Assembly (NCBI GenBank): GCA_963714995.1
Contig: CAVQQP010000002.1
Coordinates: 1 to 64,000 of the forward strand
From: Prado023 sp963714995
Lineage (GTDB): Bacteria; Actinomycetota; Actinomycetes; S36-B12; CAIYMF01
Direction: 5' to 3'
Length of the DNA: 64,000 nt
Under the pieces are notes generated by a model. That model saw only the letters and a list, made by a program, of their open reading frames with translations, did no database searches and was not told the origin of the DNA. Each line of letters opens with the position of its first letter. Position 1 is the stretch's first letter. Positions 20,864-30,530 of this stretch are shown piece after piece. The translations under genes and the position numbers were made by a program.

Positions 20864-21277
20864 CTACCGCGAGACGAGCCGGACGGCCTGCCACTGCGCC
20901 AGCGTGACCGATGTCGTGCGGCGCAGCCCGGAGGTGGCCGCGGCATCGGCGATGTCCGCCGGCTCGAGGGCGCCCGGACGTCCGAACTTCGGCGTCAGGA
21001 GCCACACCACCCCGTTGTCGGCGAGCGGCGCCTTGGCGTCCACCATCGCGTCGGCGAGGTCCCCGTCGTCCTCGCGCCACCAGAGCAGGACCACATCGAC
21101 GACGCCGTCGAAGTCCTCGTCGACTGCCTGCTCCCCTGTTCCGGCGATCACAGCATCGGCGACCAGATCGTCGGTGTCGGTGTCGTACCCGATCTCCTGG
21201 ACGGTCTGACCGGAGCTGATGCCCAGCCGCTTGGCCAACGCCGATGCCTGCTCGGCGTCGTCGGCCGTTGCACCCAC
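20864..21277 (-). CDS. DUF3052 family protein
   Basis: The protein has 137 residues. The GTG at 21277 is preceded by AGGGG at six bases and gives the family N terminus VGATADDAEQASALAKRLGI. Conserved parts are GQTVQEIGYDTDTDDLV, VVLLWWREDDGDL and VWLLTPKFGRPG. DUF3052 proteins usually sit beside aceE, as here, where the start is 164 bases from the divergent aceE start. The function is unknown; the pairing suggests a link with pyruvate dehydrogenase or shared regulation. Confidence 0.9.
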   Translation of the reverse strand: MGATADDAEQASALAKRLGISSGQTVQEIGYDTDTDDLVADAVIAGTGEQAVDEDFDGVVDVVLLWWREDDGDLADAMVDAKAPLADNGVVWLLTPKFGRPGALEPADIADAAATSGLRRTTSVTLAQWQAVRLVSR

Positions 21278-21440
21278 CTGTATCCCCTCACCTCGTGTCC
21301 GTGCTGCGCACCGGCGCGCAGCTGCTGTGCGCAAGTATGGTGCCGACGGGCCGCCAAAGCCCACCTCAACGCGCACGTGCCCCTGGGAAGCGGAATAGTT
21401 GCCCCCACTGCACCTGACCACGATCCGAGAGGTTGCCCAC

Positions 21441-24167
21441 GTGACCGACTACGACCCGCTCATGCCCGGTGGACTGCCCGACCAGTACGTCGACGCCGAC
21501 CCCGCAGAGACCAGCGAGTGGCTCGAGTCCCTCGACGCTGTCGTCGACAACGCCGGCCCCACCCGCGCCCGCTACCTGATGCTCGAGCTGCTGCGGCGCT
21601 CGGCCGAGCGCAGCGTCGGCATCCCTGCCCTGCGCAGCACCGACTACATCAACACCATCTCGCCGGACAAGGAGCCGTCCTTCCCCGGTGACGAGTCGAT
21701 GGAGTACAAGATCCGGGCCGCCACCCGGTGGAACGCCGCGATGCTGGTGCACCGCGCCCAGCGCCCCGGCGTGGGCGTCGGCGGCCACATCTCGTCCTAC
21801 GCGTCGTCGGCGGCCATGTACGAGGTCGGGTTCAACCACTTCTTCCGCGGCCCCGACGCCCCCGGCGGCGGGGACCAGATCTTCTTCCAGGGCCACGCCT
21901 CGCCCGGCATCTACGCCCGCGCCTACCTCGAGGGCGTGCTCAGCGAGGACCAGCTCGACGGGTTCCGCCAGGAGCTGTCGCACCCCGCCGGCAGCCTGCC
22001 CAGCTACCCGCACCCGCGCCTCATGCCGGACTTCTGGCAGTTCCCGACGGTGTCGATGGGCCTGGGCCCGCTGCACGCGATCTACCAGGCGAGGTTCAAC
22101 CGCTACCTGCTCAACCGCGGGATCAAGGACACCAGCCAGCAGCGCGTGTGGGCGTTCCTCGGCGACGGCGAGACCGACGAGCCGGAGGCCCTGGGCAACA
22201 TCAGCCTGGCCGCACGCGAGGGCCTGGACAACCTGACGTTCGTCATCAACTGCAACCTGCAGCGCCTCGACGGGCCGGTGCGTGGCAACGGCAACATCAT
22301 CCAGGAGCTCGAGTCGATCTTCCGCGGGGCTGGCTGGAACGTCATCAAGGTGATCTGGGGCCGCGGCTGGGACAAGCTGCTCGCCCGCGACGTCGATGGC
22401 GCCCTGGTCGCGCTGATGAACAACACGACCGACGGCGACTACCAGACCTACCGGGGTGAGGACGTCGCGTTCCTGCGCAAGAACTTCTTCGGCCGCGACC
22501 CGCGGGTGGCCGCGATGGTCGCCGACATCCCCGACGACGAGCTGTGGGCCCTCAAGCGCGGCGGCATGGACTACCGCAAGCTCTACACGGCCTACAAGAC
22601 GGCCGTCAGCCACACCGGCCAGCCCACCGTGATCCTGGCCAAGACGATCAAGGGCTGGTCGCTGGGCCAGCACTTCGAGAGCCGCAACGCCACCCACCAG
22701 ATGAAGAAGCTGTCGCTGGAGGACCTGAGGACGTTCCGCGATCGCCTGCAGATCCCGATCGCGGACGACCAGCTCGACAAGTACCTGCCGCCGTACTACA
22801 AGCCCGGCCCGGACGACCCGCAGACCCAGTACATGATGGAGCGCCGGGCCGCCCTCGGTGGCTCGATGCCGCGCCGGCAGCGGACATCGCGGCCGCTGCC
22901 GCAGCCACCGGAGAAGACCTACGACATCGTCTGGCGGGGCTCGGGCAAGCAGGAGGTCGCCACCACGATGACCTTCGTCCGGCTGTTCAAGGACCTCACC
23001 CGCGACCCGGACATCGGCTACCGGTTCGTGCCGATCATCCCCGACGAGGCCCGCACGTTCGGCATGGATGCGCTGTTCCCGACCCTGAAGATCTACAACC
23101 CGAAGGGGCAGAACTACCTGTCGGTCGACCGTGAGCTGATGCTGTCGTACAAGGAGGCCACCAACGGCCAGATCCTGCACGAGGGCATCGACGAGGCCGG
23201 CTCGGTGGCATCGTTCGCGGCCGCCGGCTCGTCGTACTCCACCCACGACCAGCCGATGATCCCGGTGTACGTCTTCTACTCGATGTTCGGCTTCCAGCGG
23301 ACCGCCGACTCGTTCTGGCTGGCCGGTGACCAGATGGTCCGCGGCTTCGTGATGGGTGCCACAGCAGGACGGACCACCCTGAACGGCGAGGGCCTGCAGC
23401 ACGAGGACGGCCACAGCCACCTCATCGCGATGACCAACCCGGCGGTGGTGGCCTACGACCCGGCCTACGCCTACGAGATCGGGCACATCGTGCGCGACGG
23501 GCTGCGCCGGATGTACGGCGAGGACTCCGAGAACGTCTTCTTCTACATCACGGTCTACAACGAGCCCTACGTGATGCCGCCGCAGCCCGAGGGCCTCGAC
23601 GTCGACGGCCTGCTGCGCGGCATGTACCTGTTGAGCCCCTCGACCGCCGAGCATCCGCTCAAGGCCCAGATCATGGCGTCGGGCGTGGGGGTCCCGTGGG
23701 CGCTCAAGGCCCAGGGGCTGCTGGCCGAGCAGTGGGGCGTGGCCGCCGACGTGTGGTCGGTGACGTCCTGGACCGAGCTGCGCAGGGACGGGCTGGACGC
23801 GGACAAGCACAACCTGCTCGAGCCCACCGGCGAGGTCCGCGTGCCCTTCGTGACCACCCGCCTGCAGGGCCGGCCCGGCCCGGTCGTGGCCGTCTCGGAC
23901 TACATGCACGCGCTGCCCGACCTGATCCGCAAGTGGGTGCCGAACGACTTCGCCACCCTGGGCACCGACGGGTTCGGCATGTCGGACACCCGCGGGGCGC
24001 TGCGCCGGCACTTCCTGGTCGACGCCGAGTCGATCGTCGTGCGGACGTTGCTCTCGCTGGCCGAGCGCGGTGAGATCGGCCGCGAGGTCGTCCGCGAGGC
24101 GCTGGACCGCTACCGGCTGTGGGATCCGACGGCCGCCGACGCCGGAAGCACCGAGGGCGGCGGGTGA
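21441..24167 (+). CDS. aceE: pyruvate dehydrogenase E1, homodimeric type
   Basis: The protein has 908 residues. The GTG at 21441 follows GAGAGG at eight bases and gives VTDYDPLMPGGLPDQ; an in-frame ATG at 21399 lacks a good ribosome site. The ThDP motif runs from GDGETDEPEALGNI to INCNLQRLDGPVRGN. Other family blocks are HISSYASSAAMYEVGFNHFF, the E. coli-like loop YKTAVSHTGQPTVILAKTIKG and EGLQHEDGHSH. It decarboxylates pyruvate and acetylates the lipoyl E2 of the main PDH complex, for which no E2 or E3 is nearby. The stop overlaps the start of the GNAT gene. Confidence 0.97.
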   Translation: MTDYDPLMPGGLPDQYVDADPAETSEWLESLDAVVDNAGPTRARYLMLELLRRSAERSVGIPALRSTDYINTISPDKEPSFPGDESMEYKIRAATRWNAAMLVHRAQRPGVGVGGHISSYASSAAMYEVGFNHFFRGPDAPGGGDQIFFQGHASPGIYARAYLEGVLSEDQLDGFRQELSHPAGSLPSYPHPRLMPDFWQFPTVSMGLGPLHAIYQARFNRYLLNRGIKDTSQQRVWAFLGDGETDEPEALGNISLAAREGLDNLTFVINCNLQRLDGPVRGNGNIIQELESIFRGAGWNVIKVIWGRGWDKLLARDVDGALVALMNNTTDGDYQTYRGEDVAFLRKNFFGRDPRVAAMVADIPDDELWALKRGGMDYRKLYTAYKTAVSHTGQPTVILAKTIKGWSLGQHFESRNATHQMKKLSLEDLRTFRDRLQIPIADDQLDKYLPPYYKPGPDDPQTQYMMERRAALGGSMPRRQRTSRPLPQPPEKTYDIVWRGSGKQEVATTMTFVRLFKDLTRDPDIGYRFVPIIPDEARTFGMDALFPTLKIYNPKGQNYLSVDRELMLSYKEATNGQILHEGIDEAGSVASFAAAGSSYSTHDQPMIPVYVFYSMFGFQRTADSFWLAGDQMVRGFVMGATAGRTTLNGEGLQHEDGHSHLIAMTNPAVVAYDPAYAYEIGHIVRDGLRRMYGEDSENVFFYITVYNEPYVMPPQPEGLDVDGLLRGMYLLSPSTAEHPLKAQIMASGVGVPWALKAQGLLAEQWGVAADVWSVTSWTELRRDGLDADKHNLLEPTGEVRVPFVTTRLQGRPGPVVAVSDYMHALPDLIRKWVPNDFATLGTDGFGMSDTRGALRRHFLVDAESIVVRTLLSLAERGEIGREVVREALDRYRLWDPTAADAGSTEGGG

Positions 24168-25226
24168 CCGTCCCCGCACCCCCCGTTCGCCGGGTCCTCG
24201 CCGGGCAGGTCACCGACCTGCCCGAGGGCCATGTCGTGCGCCCGATCGGCCCGGAGGATGTCGCGGCCCTCACAGCCCTCGAGCGCGCCTCGGACATCGC
24301 CGGCTGCGGGCACTCCACGACGAACATCGAGGAGGTCTCCGACGAGCTTGCCGACCCCGATTGCGGGTGGGAGTACGGGGCCGCCGCGGTGTGGCGCGGT
24401 TCCGACCTCGTCGGCGCGCGTGCTGGCCTTCGACGGACTGACCAGCGGGCGCGGCTGGATGTTCGACGTGTACGCGCGCCCCGGGGATCCGAGGGAGCGA
24501 CTGATCCTCGGATCGCTCATCGACGCCGCCCTGCGGGAGGGACGCTACCGGTGGGATGCGCTGTACATGGATCCCGACGTGCCGCTGCCGACCGCCAAGA
24601 CCGGCGGCTACGCCAACGACGGCGCGCTGCGTGCCGAGGTGGAGCAGCGGGGCTTCAGCGAGGTGCGGCGCTTCTGGCGGATGAAGGTGGACCACTGGTC
24701 GGTCACGGGCCTGAGTGGACCCGCCGCGGACGAGTCCCCCTCACGGGGCCCGGGCCCCGGTCGGGTGCCCGGCGGCTACGTGATCCGACCCTTCCGCGAC
24801 GTGGAGGCGGAATGGCGCGACGTGCACGCAGCACTCTCGCTGGCGTTCCTCGACCACTTCGACTTCACGCCGCTCGAGTACGACCCCTGGCGTGAGCACC
24901 ACGCCGGCCAGACGGAGGATCCGACGCAGTGGATCGTGGCTGAGCACGACGGCCAGATCATCGGGTACGCGATGGGCTCCAACCGCTTCGCCAGCGAGGA
25001 CTGCGGCTACGTGGCCAGCATCGGCGTCCTGCCGGAGCACCGGGGCCGCGGCGTCGCCCGTGCGCTGCTCCGGGCGCGGATGGCCGACGACGTCGCGCGC
25101 GGGTTCATCAGCACGATCCTGCACGTCGACGCCACCAGCCCCACGGGCGCCACGGCGCTGTACGAGTCGGTGGGCATGGTCGCCGAGAGCGAGACGGTCT
25201 GGTTCCACCGCGCCCTGTTCCGCTGA
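24164..25226 (+). CDS. tandem GNAT N-acetyltransferase, mycothiol-synthase-like (one frameshift)
   Basis: The GTG at 24164 overlaps the aceE stop (GTGA). A frame change near 24420 breaks LVGAR|VLAFDGL, and the continuing frame runs to 25226; together they give about 350 residues. Two GNAT lobes are visible. The first has YARPGDPRERLILGSLIDAAL, and the second has the acetyl-CoA loop IGVLPEHRGRGVARALL followed by VDATSPTGATALYESVGM. Tandem GNAT lobes recall MshD, which finishes mycothiol synthesis, but the lobes are divergent and another amine acceptor is possible. Confidence 0.75.
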
Positions 25227-25324
25227 CCCCCACGCCCGGACAGCGGCTGGGCCGGGACAAGCGGCTGGCCCGGGAGGGTCACCCCTGCCCGGGCCAGCCG
25301 GCTCCTCCCCCGAGGTCTGTCGGA

Positions 25325-25849
25325 CTACACCACCTGGTGCAGCCACCGCACGGGCACGCCATCGCCGGCGCGCCGGAACGGCTCGAGCTCGGCGTCCCAG
25401 GCCGCACCCAGGATCAGGTTCAGTCCGTCGCGCAGCTGCGCCGGGTCATCACCGGCCGCGTTGAGGATCGCGCGGAGGCGGTCCTCGTGGATCATGATGT
25501 CGCCGTGCGGACCCATCGTGGCCCGGAACACCCCGAGCTCCGGCGTGACGGCGAAGCGCTCGCCCTCCGCGCCCTTGCCCGGCTCCTCGGCGACCTCGTA
25601 GCGCACGGCCTTGAACTGGCGCAGGGCGGAGGTGATCCGCGCGGCGGTGCCCGGCTTGGCCTGCCACGACACCTCGCCGCGCACCTGCCCGGGCAGCACG
25701 GGCTGAGGCAGCCAGTCAAGGCTCACGCGCGTCCCGAGCACGTCACTGACCGCCCACTCCAGGTGCGGGCACAAAGCACGCTGCGTGGAGTGCACGAAGA
25801 GAACACCACGGGTCAGACCCGGGCGCTCCGCAACCATATGCACGGCCAT
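25325..25849 (-). CDS. DUF3145 family protein
   Basis: The protein has 174 residues. GVLFVHSTQRALCPHLEWAV at the N terminus, LDWLPQPVLPG and the C-terminal LGAAWDAELEPFRRAG are characteristic of DUF3145, an actinobacteria-restricted family. No catalytic motif is visible. It converges on the GNAT gene. The upstream 320 bases hold no gene; they contain an AT-richer patch (about 25915-25960) that could carry its promoter, and the hairpin at 26078-26127. Confidence 0.88.
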   Translation of the reverse strand: MAVHMVAERPGLTRGVLFVHSTQRALCPHLEWAVSDVLGTRVSLDWLPQPVLPGQVRGEVSWQAKPGTAARITSALRQFKAVRYEVAEEPGKGAEGERFAVTPELGVFRATMGPHGDIMIHEDRLRAILNAAGDDPAQLRDGLNLILGAAWDAELEPFRRAGDGVPVRWLHQVV

Positions 25850-26077
25850 GGCCGACCTCCGATCCCGGCGAGTTTCGCCTTCCCCAGCGTCCTCGTCGAT
25901 CAGATGGTGACCATCCCTGAGCGGAGCATAATCACAAAGGTGTCGTTTTGGCTAGGCCAGTGACGGGTCAATCACACTGAGCACTCGCCACGTCACTCAG
26001 CGGCCCTCCCCCGCCCTCACCCGCCGGCAGCCCTCGCCTGCCTGCCCGCACCGGCCCTCGCCTGCCCGCGTCCCACG

Positions 26078-26127
26078 TGATCCATGCAGGTTCGGCACCG
26101 TCTAGGAACGGCAACGTGCATGGATCA
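26078..26127. repeat. 50-base imperfect palindrome
   Basis: TGATCCATGCA and TGCATGGATCA are exact inverse arms 28 bases apart. The interior can pair further through GTT/AAC and CCGT/ACGG around the loop CTAGGA. It lies in the divergent intergenic region just upstream of the 26170 gene. Confidence 0.75.
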
Positions 26128-26169
26128 TGCGTCGCGAAGCGTGGGGCGCGGCTCACTAGAGTCGGGAGG

Positions 26170-28696
26170 GTGACGATCGACCCGCGTTCCGCTGCGCCCT
26201 CCACCCACGCCATCGACCCCGGCTCGGGACTCCCCGCACGGGCCCGCGTCGTCGTGATCGGCGGCGGGATCATCGGAACCTCGATCGCCTACCACCTGGC
26301 CGAGCTCGGCTGGACCGACACCGTGCTGCTGGAGCGCGACCGGCTGACCTCCGGCACGACCTGGCACGCCGCCGGGCTGATGGTCACGTTCGGCTCGACC
26401 TCGCAGACCTCCACCGAGCTGCGGATGTACACCAAGGAGCTGTACTCCCGGCTCGAGGCCGAGACCGGTCAAGCCACGGGGTTCCGGCCGATCGGGCTGA
26501 TCGAGGTCGCGGCCGACGAGGGCCGCCTCGAGGAGTACCGGCGGGTCTCGGCGTTCAACCGGCACTGCGGGGTGGACGTCCACGAGATCAGCGCCCGGGA
26601 GGTCGCCGAGCTGTTCCCCATCGCGCGCACCGACGACATCCTCGCTGCGTTCTACACCCCGACCGACGGCCGGGTGAACCCGGTCGACGTCACGATGGCC
26701 CTGGCCAAGGGCGCGCGGATGCGCGGGGCCACGCTGCTGGAGGGAACTCCGGCGATCGACGTCCTGATCCGCCACGGCGCGGTCGTCGGCGTGCGCACGC
26801 CGGCCGGCGACATCGAGTGCGAGTACGTGGTCAACGCCGCGGGCATGTGGGCCCGCCAGCTCGGGGAGCGCTCGGGCGTGAGCATCCCGCTGCAGGCCGC
26901 CGAGCACTACTACCTGATCACCGGGGCGATGCCCGAGGTCGACCCCGACTGGCCCGTCCTGGAGGACCCGAGCAACTTCACCTACATCCGCCCTGAGGGT
27001 GACGGCCTGATGGTGGGGCTGTTCGAGACGGTCTGCGCGCCGTGGAACGTCGGCCGGATCCCGGAGGACTTCTCGTTCGGGACGATCCCGCCGGACTGGG
27101 ACCGGATGGGGCCCTACGTCGAGGCCGCCATGAGCCGGGTGCCCGCCACCCTGGACGCCGGGATCCACACGTTCTTCTGCGGCCCGGAGTCCTTCACCCC
27201 GGACCTGCTCCCCGTGATCGGCGAGGCCCCGGAGGTGCGCAACTACTTCGTCGCGGCCGGCCTGAACTCGATCGGGATCCTGACCGGCGGCGGGTGGGGC
27301 CGGGCGATCGCGCACTGGATCACCACGGGATCGCCGGACATCGACATCACGGGCGTGAACATCGACCGCCTGCACCCGTACCAGGCCACGCCGCGATACC
27401 GGGCCACCCGGACAGTGGAGAGCCTGGGCATGGTCTACGAGTGCCACTACCCCGGACGCTCGATGCGCACGGCGCGGGGGGTGCGGCGCTCGCCCGCTGC
27501 ACGAGCGCATGGCGGCGCAGGGGGCGTGGTTCAAGGACGTCTCCGGGTGGGAGGGCACCGACTGGTTCGCCGGGCCGGGAGTCGTCCCCTCCGAGCCCGC
27601 GCTCACCTGGGGCCGACCGGACTTCTGGGAGCATTGGGCGGACGAGCACCGCGCCGTGCGCGAGGGCGTGGGGCTGTTCGACATGTCGTTCATGGCGAAG
27701 TTCGCGGTGACCGGACCGGACGCCGGTGCGCTGCTGGATCGCCTGAGCGCCAACGCGGTCGACGGCGAGCCGGGGCGGATCACCTACACCCAGTGGCTCA
27801 ACGAGCACGGTCGCATCGAGGCCGACGTGACGGTCACGAAGCGCGCCGAGGACGATTTCCTGGTCGTGGCCTCCGACACCGCCCACCGCCACGTGCTGAC
27901 ATGGCTGCGCCGGCACGTGGGTGACGCGCGGGTGGCGATCGCCGACGTCACCTCGGGGCTGGCGCAGATCACCGTGCAGGGACCACGGTCGCGCGAGCTG
28001 CTCGCCGCCGTGACGAGCGCGGACCTGTCGGACGCGGCGTTCGGCTTCCGGCACGCGGCCGAGATCGACCTGGGCTTCGCGCTGGGGTGGTGCACGCGGA
28101 TCACCTACGTCGGCGAGCTCGGCTACGAGCTGTTCGTCCCGGCGGAGATGGCGGTGGCCGCGTACGACGAGATCGTTGCGGCCGGCGAGGTGCACGGACT
28201 GCGCCACTGCGGCCTCAAGGCGCTGGGCAGCCTGCGGCTGGAGAAGGGCTACCGGGACTACGGACACGACATCGACAACACCGACGACCCGGTCGAGGCC
28301 GGGTTGGGCTTCGCCGTGGCCTGGGACAAGCCCGGGGGGTTCCTCGGGCGGGACGCACTGGCTGCGCGGCGCGAGGCGCTCGGGGGTCGGCCGCCGACTC
28401 GCCGGTTGGTCCAGGTGCTGCTCACCGACCCCGCGCCGATGATGGTCCATGCCGAGGTGCTGCGCCGCGACGGGATCGAGGTCGGGTACCTGCGCTCGGC
28501 CTCCTACGGGTTCACCCTCGGCGGGGCGGTCGGGTTGGCGATGGTCGACGCCGGGCTGGTCGCGGTCGGCCGGGTGGTCGACGCCGAGTTCCTTGCCGAG
28601 GGCGACTGGACGGTGCAGGTGGGCAACGCCATCGTCCCGGCACGGGTCTCACTGGCGCCGTTGTACGACCCGCGCAGCGAGCGCGTGCGCGGTTGA
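26170..28696 (+). CDS. FAD-dependent dimethylglycine/sarcosine dehydrogenase-like protein with GcvT domain (one frameshift)
   Basis: The N-terminal DAO domain starts with the dinucleotide motif VVVIGGGIIGTSIAYHLAELG and has RLTSGTTWHAAGL, typical of the sarcosine/dimethylglycine dehydrogenase group. It ends with FVAAGLNSIGILTGGGWGRAIA. After the FAO linker (ESLGMVYECHYPGR) the frame changes near 27497. The C-terminal aminomethyltransferase (GcvT) domain follows, with YVGELGYELFVP and GLKALGSLRLEKGYRDYGHD. The full protein is about 840 residues, the usual family length. It should oxidatively demethylate an N-methyl amino acid and pass the one-carbon unit to tetrahydrofolate. TAGAGT (26157-26162) ends seven bases before the GTG, so the mRNA may be leaderless. 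Confidence 0.85.
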
Positions 28697-28767
28697 CAGG
28701 CCCCGGGCGCCCGTTGACCCCGCCAACTCCGACGAACGGATGCCCGGATCGGCGACCCAGCCGGACG

Positions 28768-28814
28768 CTGTGCTGACGATTCCGACCACAGGATCGTCGG
28801 AATCGTCAGCACAG
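28768..28814. repeat. 47-base palindrome between convergent genes
   Basis: Exact 18-base arms (28768-28785 and 28797-28814) surround an 11-base loop. It sits between two converging stop codons, so it may act as a bidirectional terminator, though no T tract is present. Its arm CTGTGCTGACGATTCCGA resembles the E2 palindrome arm. Confidence 0.85.
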
Positions 28815-28827
28815 GAGCAGGCGGAGC

Positions 28828-30042
28828 TCAGCTGCTCGGTGCCGCGGCCACCGCCGACGACAGCGGGTACACGTGCTGGGCCCGCTCCCCCAGCGTGAGG
28901 GCCAACTCGCGGTTGGCACCGGGCTCGCCGGGCGGCACCTGCATGGTCGTCCACGACCCGTCGTGGAGGAGGATCACGACCTGCGTGCCACCGGGAACGC
29001 TCGACGGGTAGACGGCGCGCACACGTTCGAGGGGCAGGACCGCGACCGGCGACGCCGACGCATCGCTGACGACCACGTGGGTGCTCGTGGCCTCCACCCG
29101 GACCGGCGCCGCAGCGCCCGACCACAGGACGGGGACGAACGACCGGGGCGGCAGCCCGACCCGGAGCTCGTGGCGCTGGTAGGGCGTCAGGGCGTCCCTC
29201 GCAGGCCAGTTCGCCCAGATGAACCAGACGAGGAACGGCAGGCTCAGCGCCAGGAAGAGCCCTGCGGACATGAGTGACTCGGACAGCTCGGGGGCCGGCG
29301 TCGGGGTGACGGGTCCGGCCATCCGGACCGCGACGACGGCCACGAGGTTGTTCACGAGGTGGATGAGGATGCCGGGCCAGAGGGATCCTGTGCGCAGGTA
29401 GAGCAGGCCGGTGACGACACCGAACATGCCGGCTCCGACCGGGTCGGCGTGCAGGATCCCGAACAGGACCGCGGAGACGATGACCGCCAGGCCCACGTGC
29501 CACTTCACGGCGAAGCGCTCGAGCAGGATGCCCCGGAAGGTGATCTCCTCCACGAGCGGGGGCAGGATCACCAGGCCGATCAGGGCCAGCACGAGGTTGC
29601 CCTGGCCCACGCCCTCGAGGGAGTCGTCCATCCACGGGGCGACGAGCTCCGTCAGGGTGATCGCGGCCAGGGAGAACATGAGCTGCACGACCAGCAACCC
29701 GGCCACGACGAACCAGTACCAGCCCAGTGCCGGCCAGCGAAGCATGGCGCCGAGCCGCACTCCCCCACGACGAACCACCGCGAACGCGATCCAGGCAACG
29801 ATCGGCAGGTAGAGCAGCGCGCCCAGGAGCTCGTCGGGGGCTGGGGCTCCCAGCTCGCCGATCACCGCAAGCGCCGCAGCGATGACCAGCGCGCCCCCGA
29901 TGGCCCAGACCACGAGCCACCGCGTGCGCAGTGCGCCGAAGGCTCCTGTACGTGGCGCCGGCGAGCCGCCCGGCGCAGGGGCGCCACCGGGGGTGAGCGC
30001 TCCGCGCTCGTCCGGGCTTGCTGGGAGGACGTCCATGGACAT
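28828..30042 (-). CDS. CPBP family intramembrane glutamic protease
   Basis: The protein has 404 residues and several membrane segments (about 40-65, 75-95, 110-140, 150-170, 190-250, 265-290). The catalytic motifs of the ABI/CPBP family are present: VEEITFRG (EExxxR), FGILHAD and HLVNN. After the membrane part, about 115 residues form a soluble C-terminal domain with two PH-like or beta-rich stretches (VRVEATSTHVVVSD, GTQVVILLHDGSWTTMQV). The N terminus is Pro/Gly-rich and probably cytoplasmic. Substrates are unknown. Confidence 0.88.
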   Translation of the reverse strand: MSMDVLPASPDERGALTPGGAPAPGGSPAPRTGAFGALRTRWLVVWAIGGALVIAAALAVIGELGAPAPDELLGALLYLPIVAWIAFAVVRRGGVRLGAMLRWPALGWYWFVVAGLLVVQLMFSLAAITLTELVAPWMDDSLEGVGQGNLVLALIGLVILPPLVEEITFRGILLERFAVKWHVGLAVIVSAVLFGILHADPVGAGMFGVVTGLLYLRTGSLWPGILIHLVNNLVAVVAVRMAGPVTPTPAPELSESLMSAGLFLALSLPFLVWFIWANWPARDALTPYQRHELRVGLPPRSFVPVLWSGAAAPVRVEATSTHVVVSDASASPVAVLPLERVRAVYPSSVPGGTQVVILLHDGSWTTMQVPPGEPGANRELALTLGERAQHVYPLSSAVAAAPSS

Positions 30043-30168
30043 TGAGTATCACCTGTTCCCCGAGGTGCGTGGTGCCAACGCCGGTGGATACCCGGATGGC
30101 TGCCAGGGCAAACTCACCGGGGCAGACTGGCCGCAGCCACGGACCCGTCCCCTACGCTTGGGTCGTTC

Positions 30169-30243
30169 GGGGCGGTAGCTCAACTGGTCAGAGCAGCGGG
30201 CTCATAACCCGTCAGGTTGCGGGTTCGAATCCCGCCCGCCCTA
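30169..30243 (+). tRNA. tRNA with anticodon CAT (Met, possibly Ile2)
   Basis: The fold has acceptor GGGGCGG/CCGCCCT, D loop with AACTGGTCAGA, anticodon loop CTCATAA, T loop TTCGAAT and discriminator A; CCA is not encoded. The first pair is G-U. There are no three G-C pairs closing the anticodon stem in initiator style. An elongator Met or lysidine-modified Ile tRNA cannot be separated by eye. Confidence 0.9.
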
Positions 30244-30530
30244 CTGTCATCGCAGGTCAGAGGCCATTTAGTCCAGCCACCATTCCCTCACGACTCCAAG
30301 TCTGCACCAGCTTCTGCACCCATTCCGGGGACCGGCATGATGTCCGGCGCTTGGTTCCCGCGCATCGACGCTCTATTGCGCAGTGCTTGAGAGTGATGGG
30401 CGGCGCGGGGTGCTGCGTCTGCTCAGTGGATTCCGGATCCGGCCGGCCAACCCAAATCGCCTCGGTAACACACCAGTGCCCCGCCTGCGCCCGACTAAGC
30501 GCAGCGGCGGAACTGGCAGTGCGGGATGCG
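30244..30530. other. lower-GC stretch behind the tRNA, possible insertion scar
   Basis: I see no convincing gene. The GC content drops compared with both flanks directly after the tRNA 3' end. Open frames cross it without start signals or recognisable motifs. This is the position and composition expected of an integration site or integrase remnant, but no integrase motif is visible. Confidence 0.35.

Noticed and set aside
21366..24179. 937-codon open frame on the minus strand opposite aceE
   Set aside because: It mirrors aceE codon by codon, has no start signal and shows the biased composition of an antisense frame in high-GC DNA.
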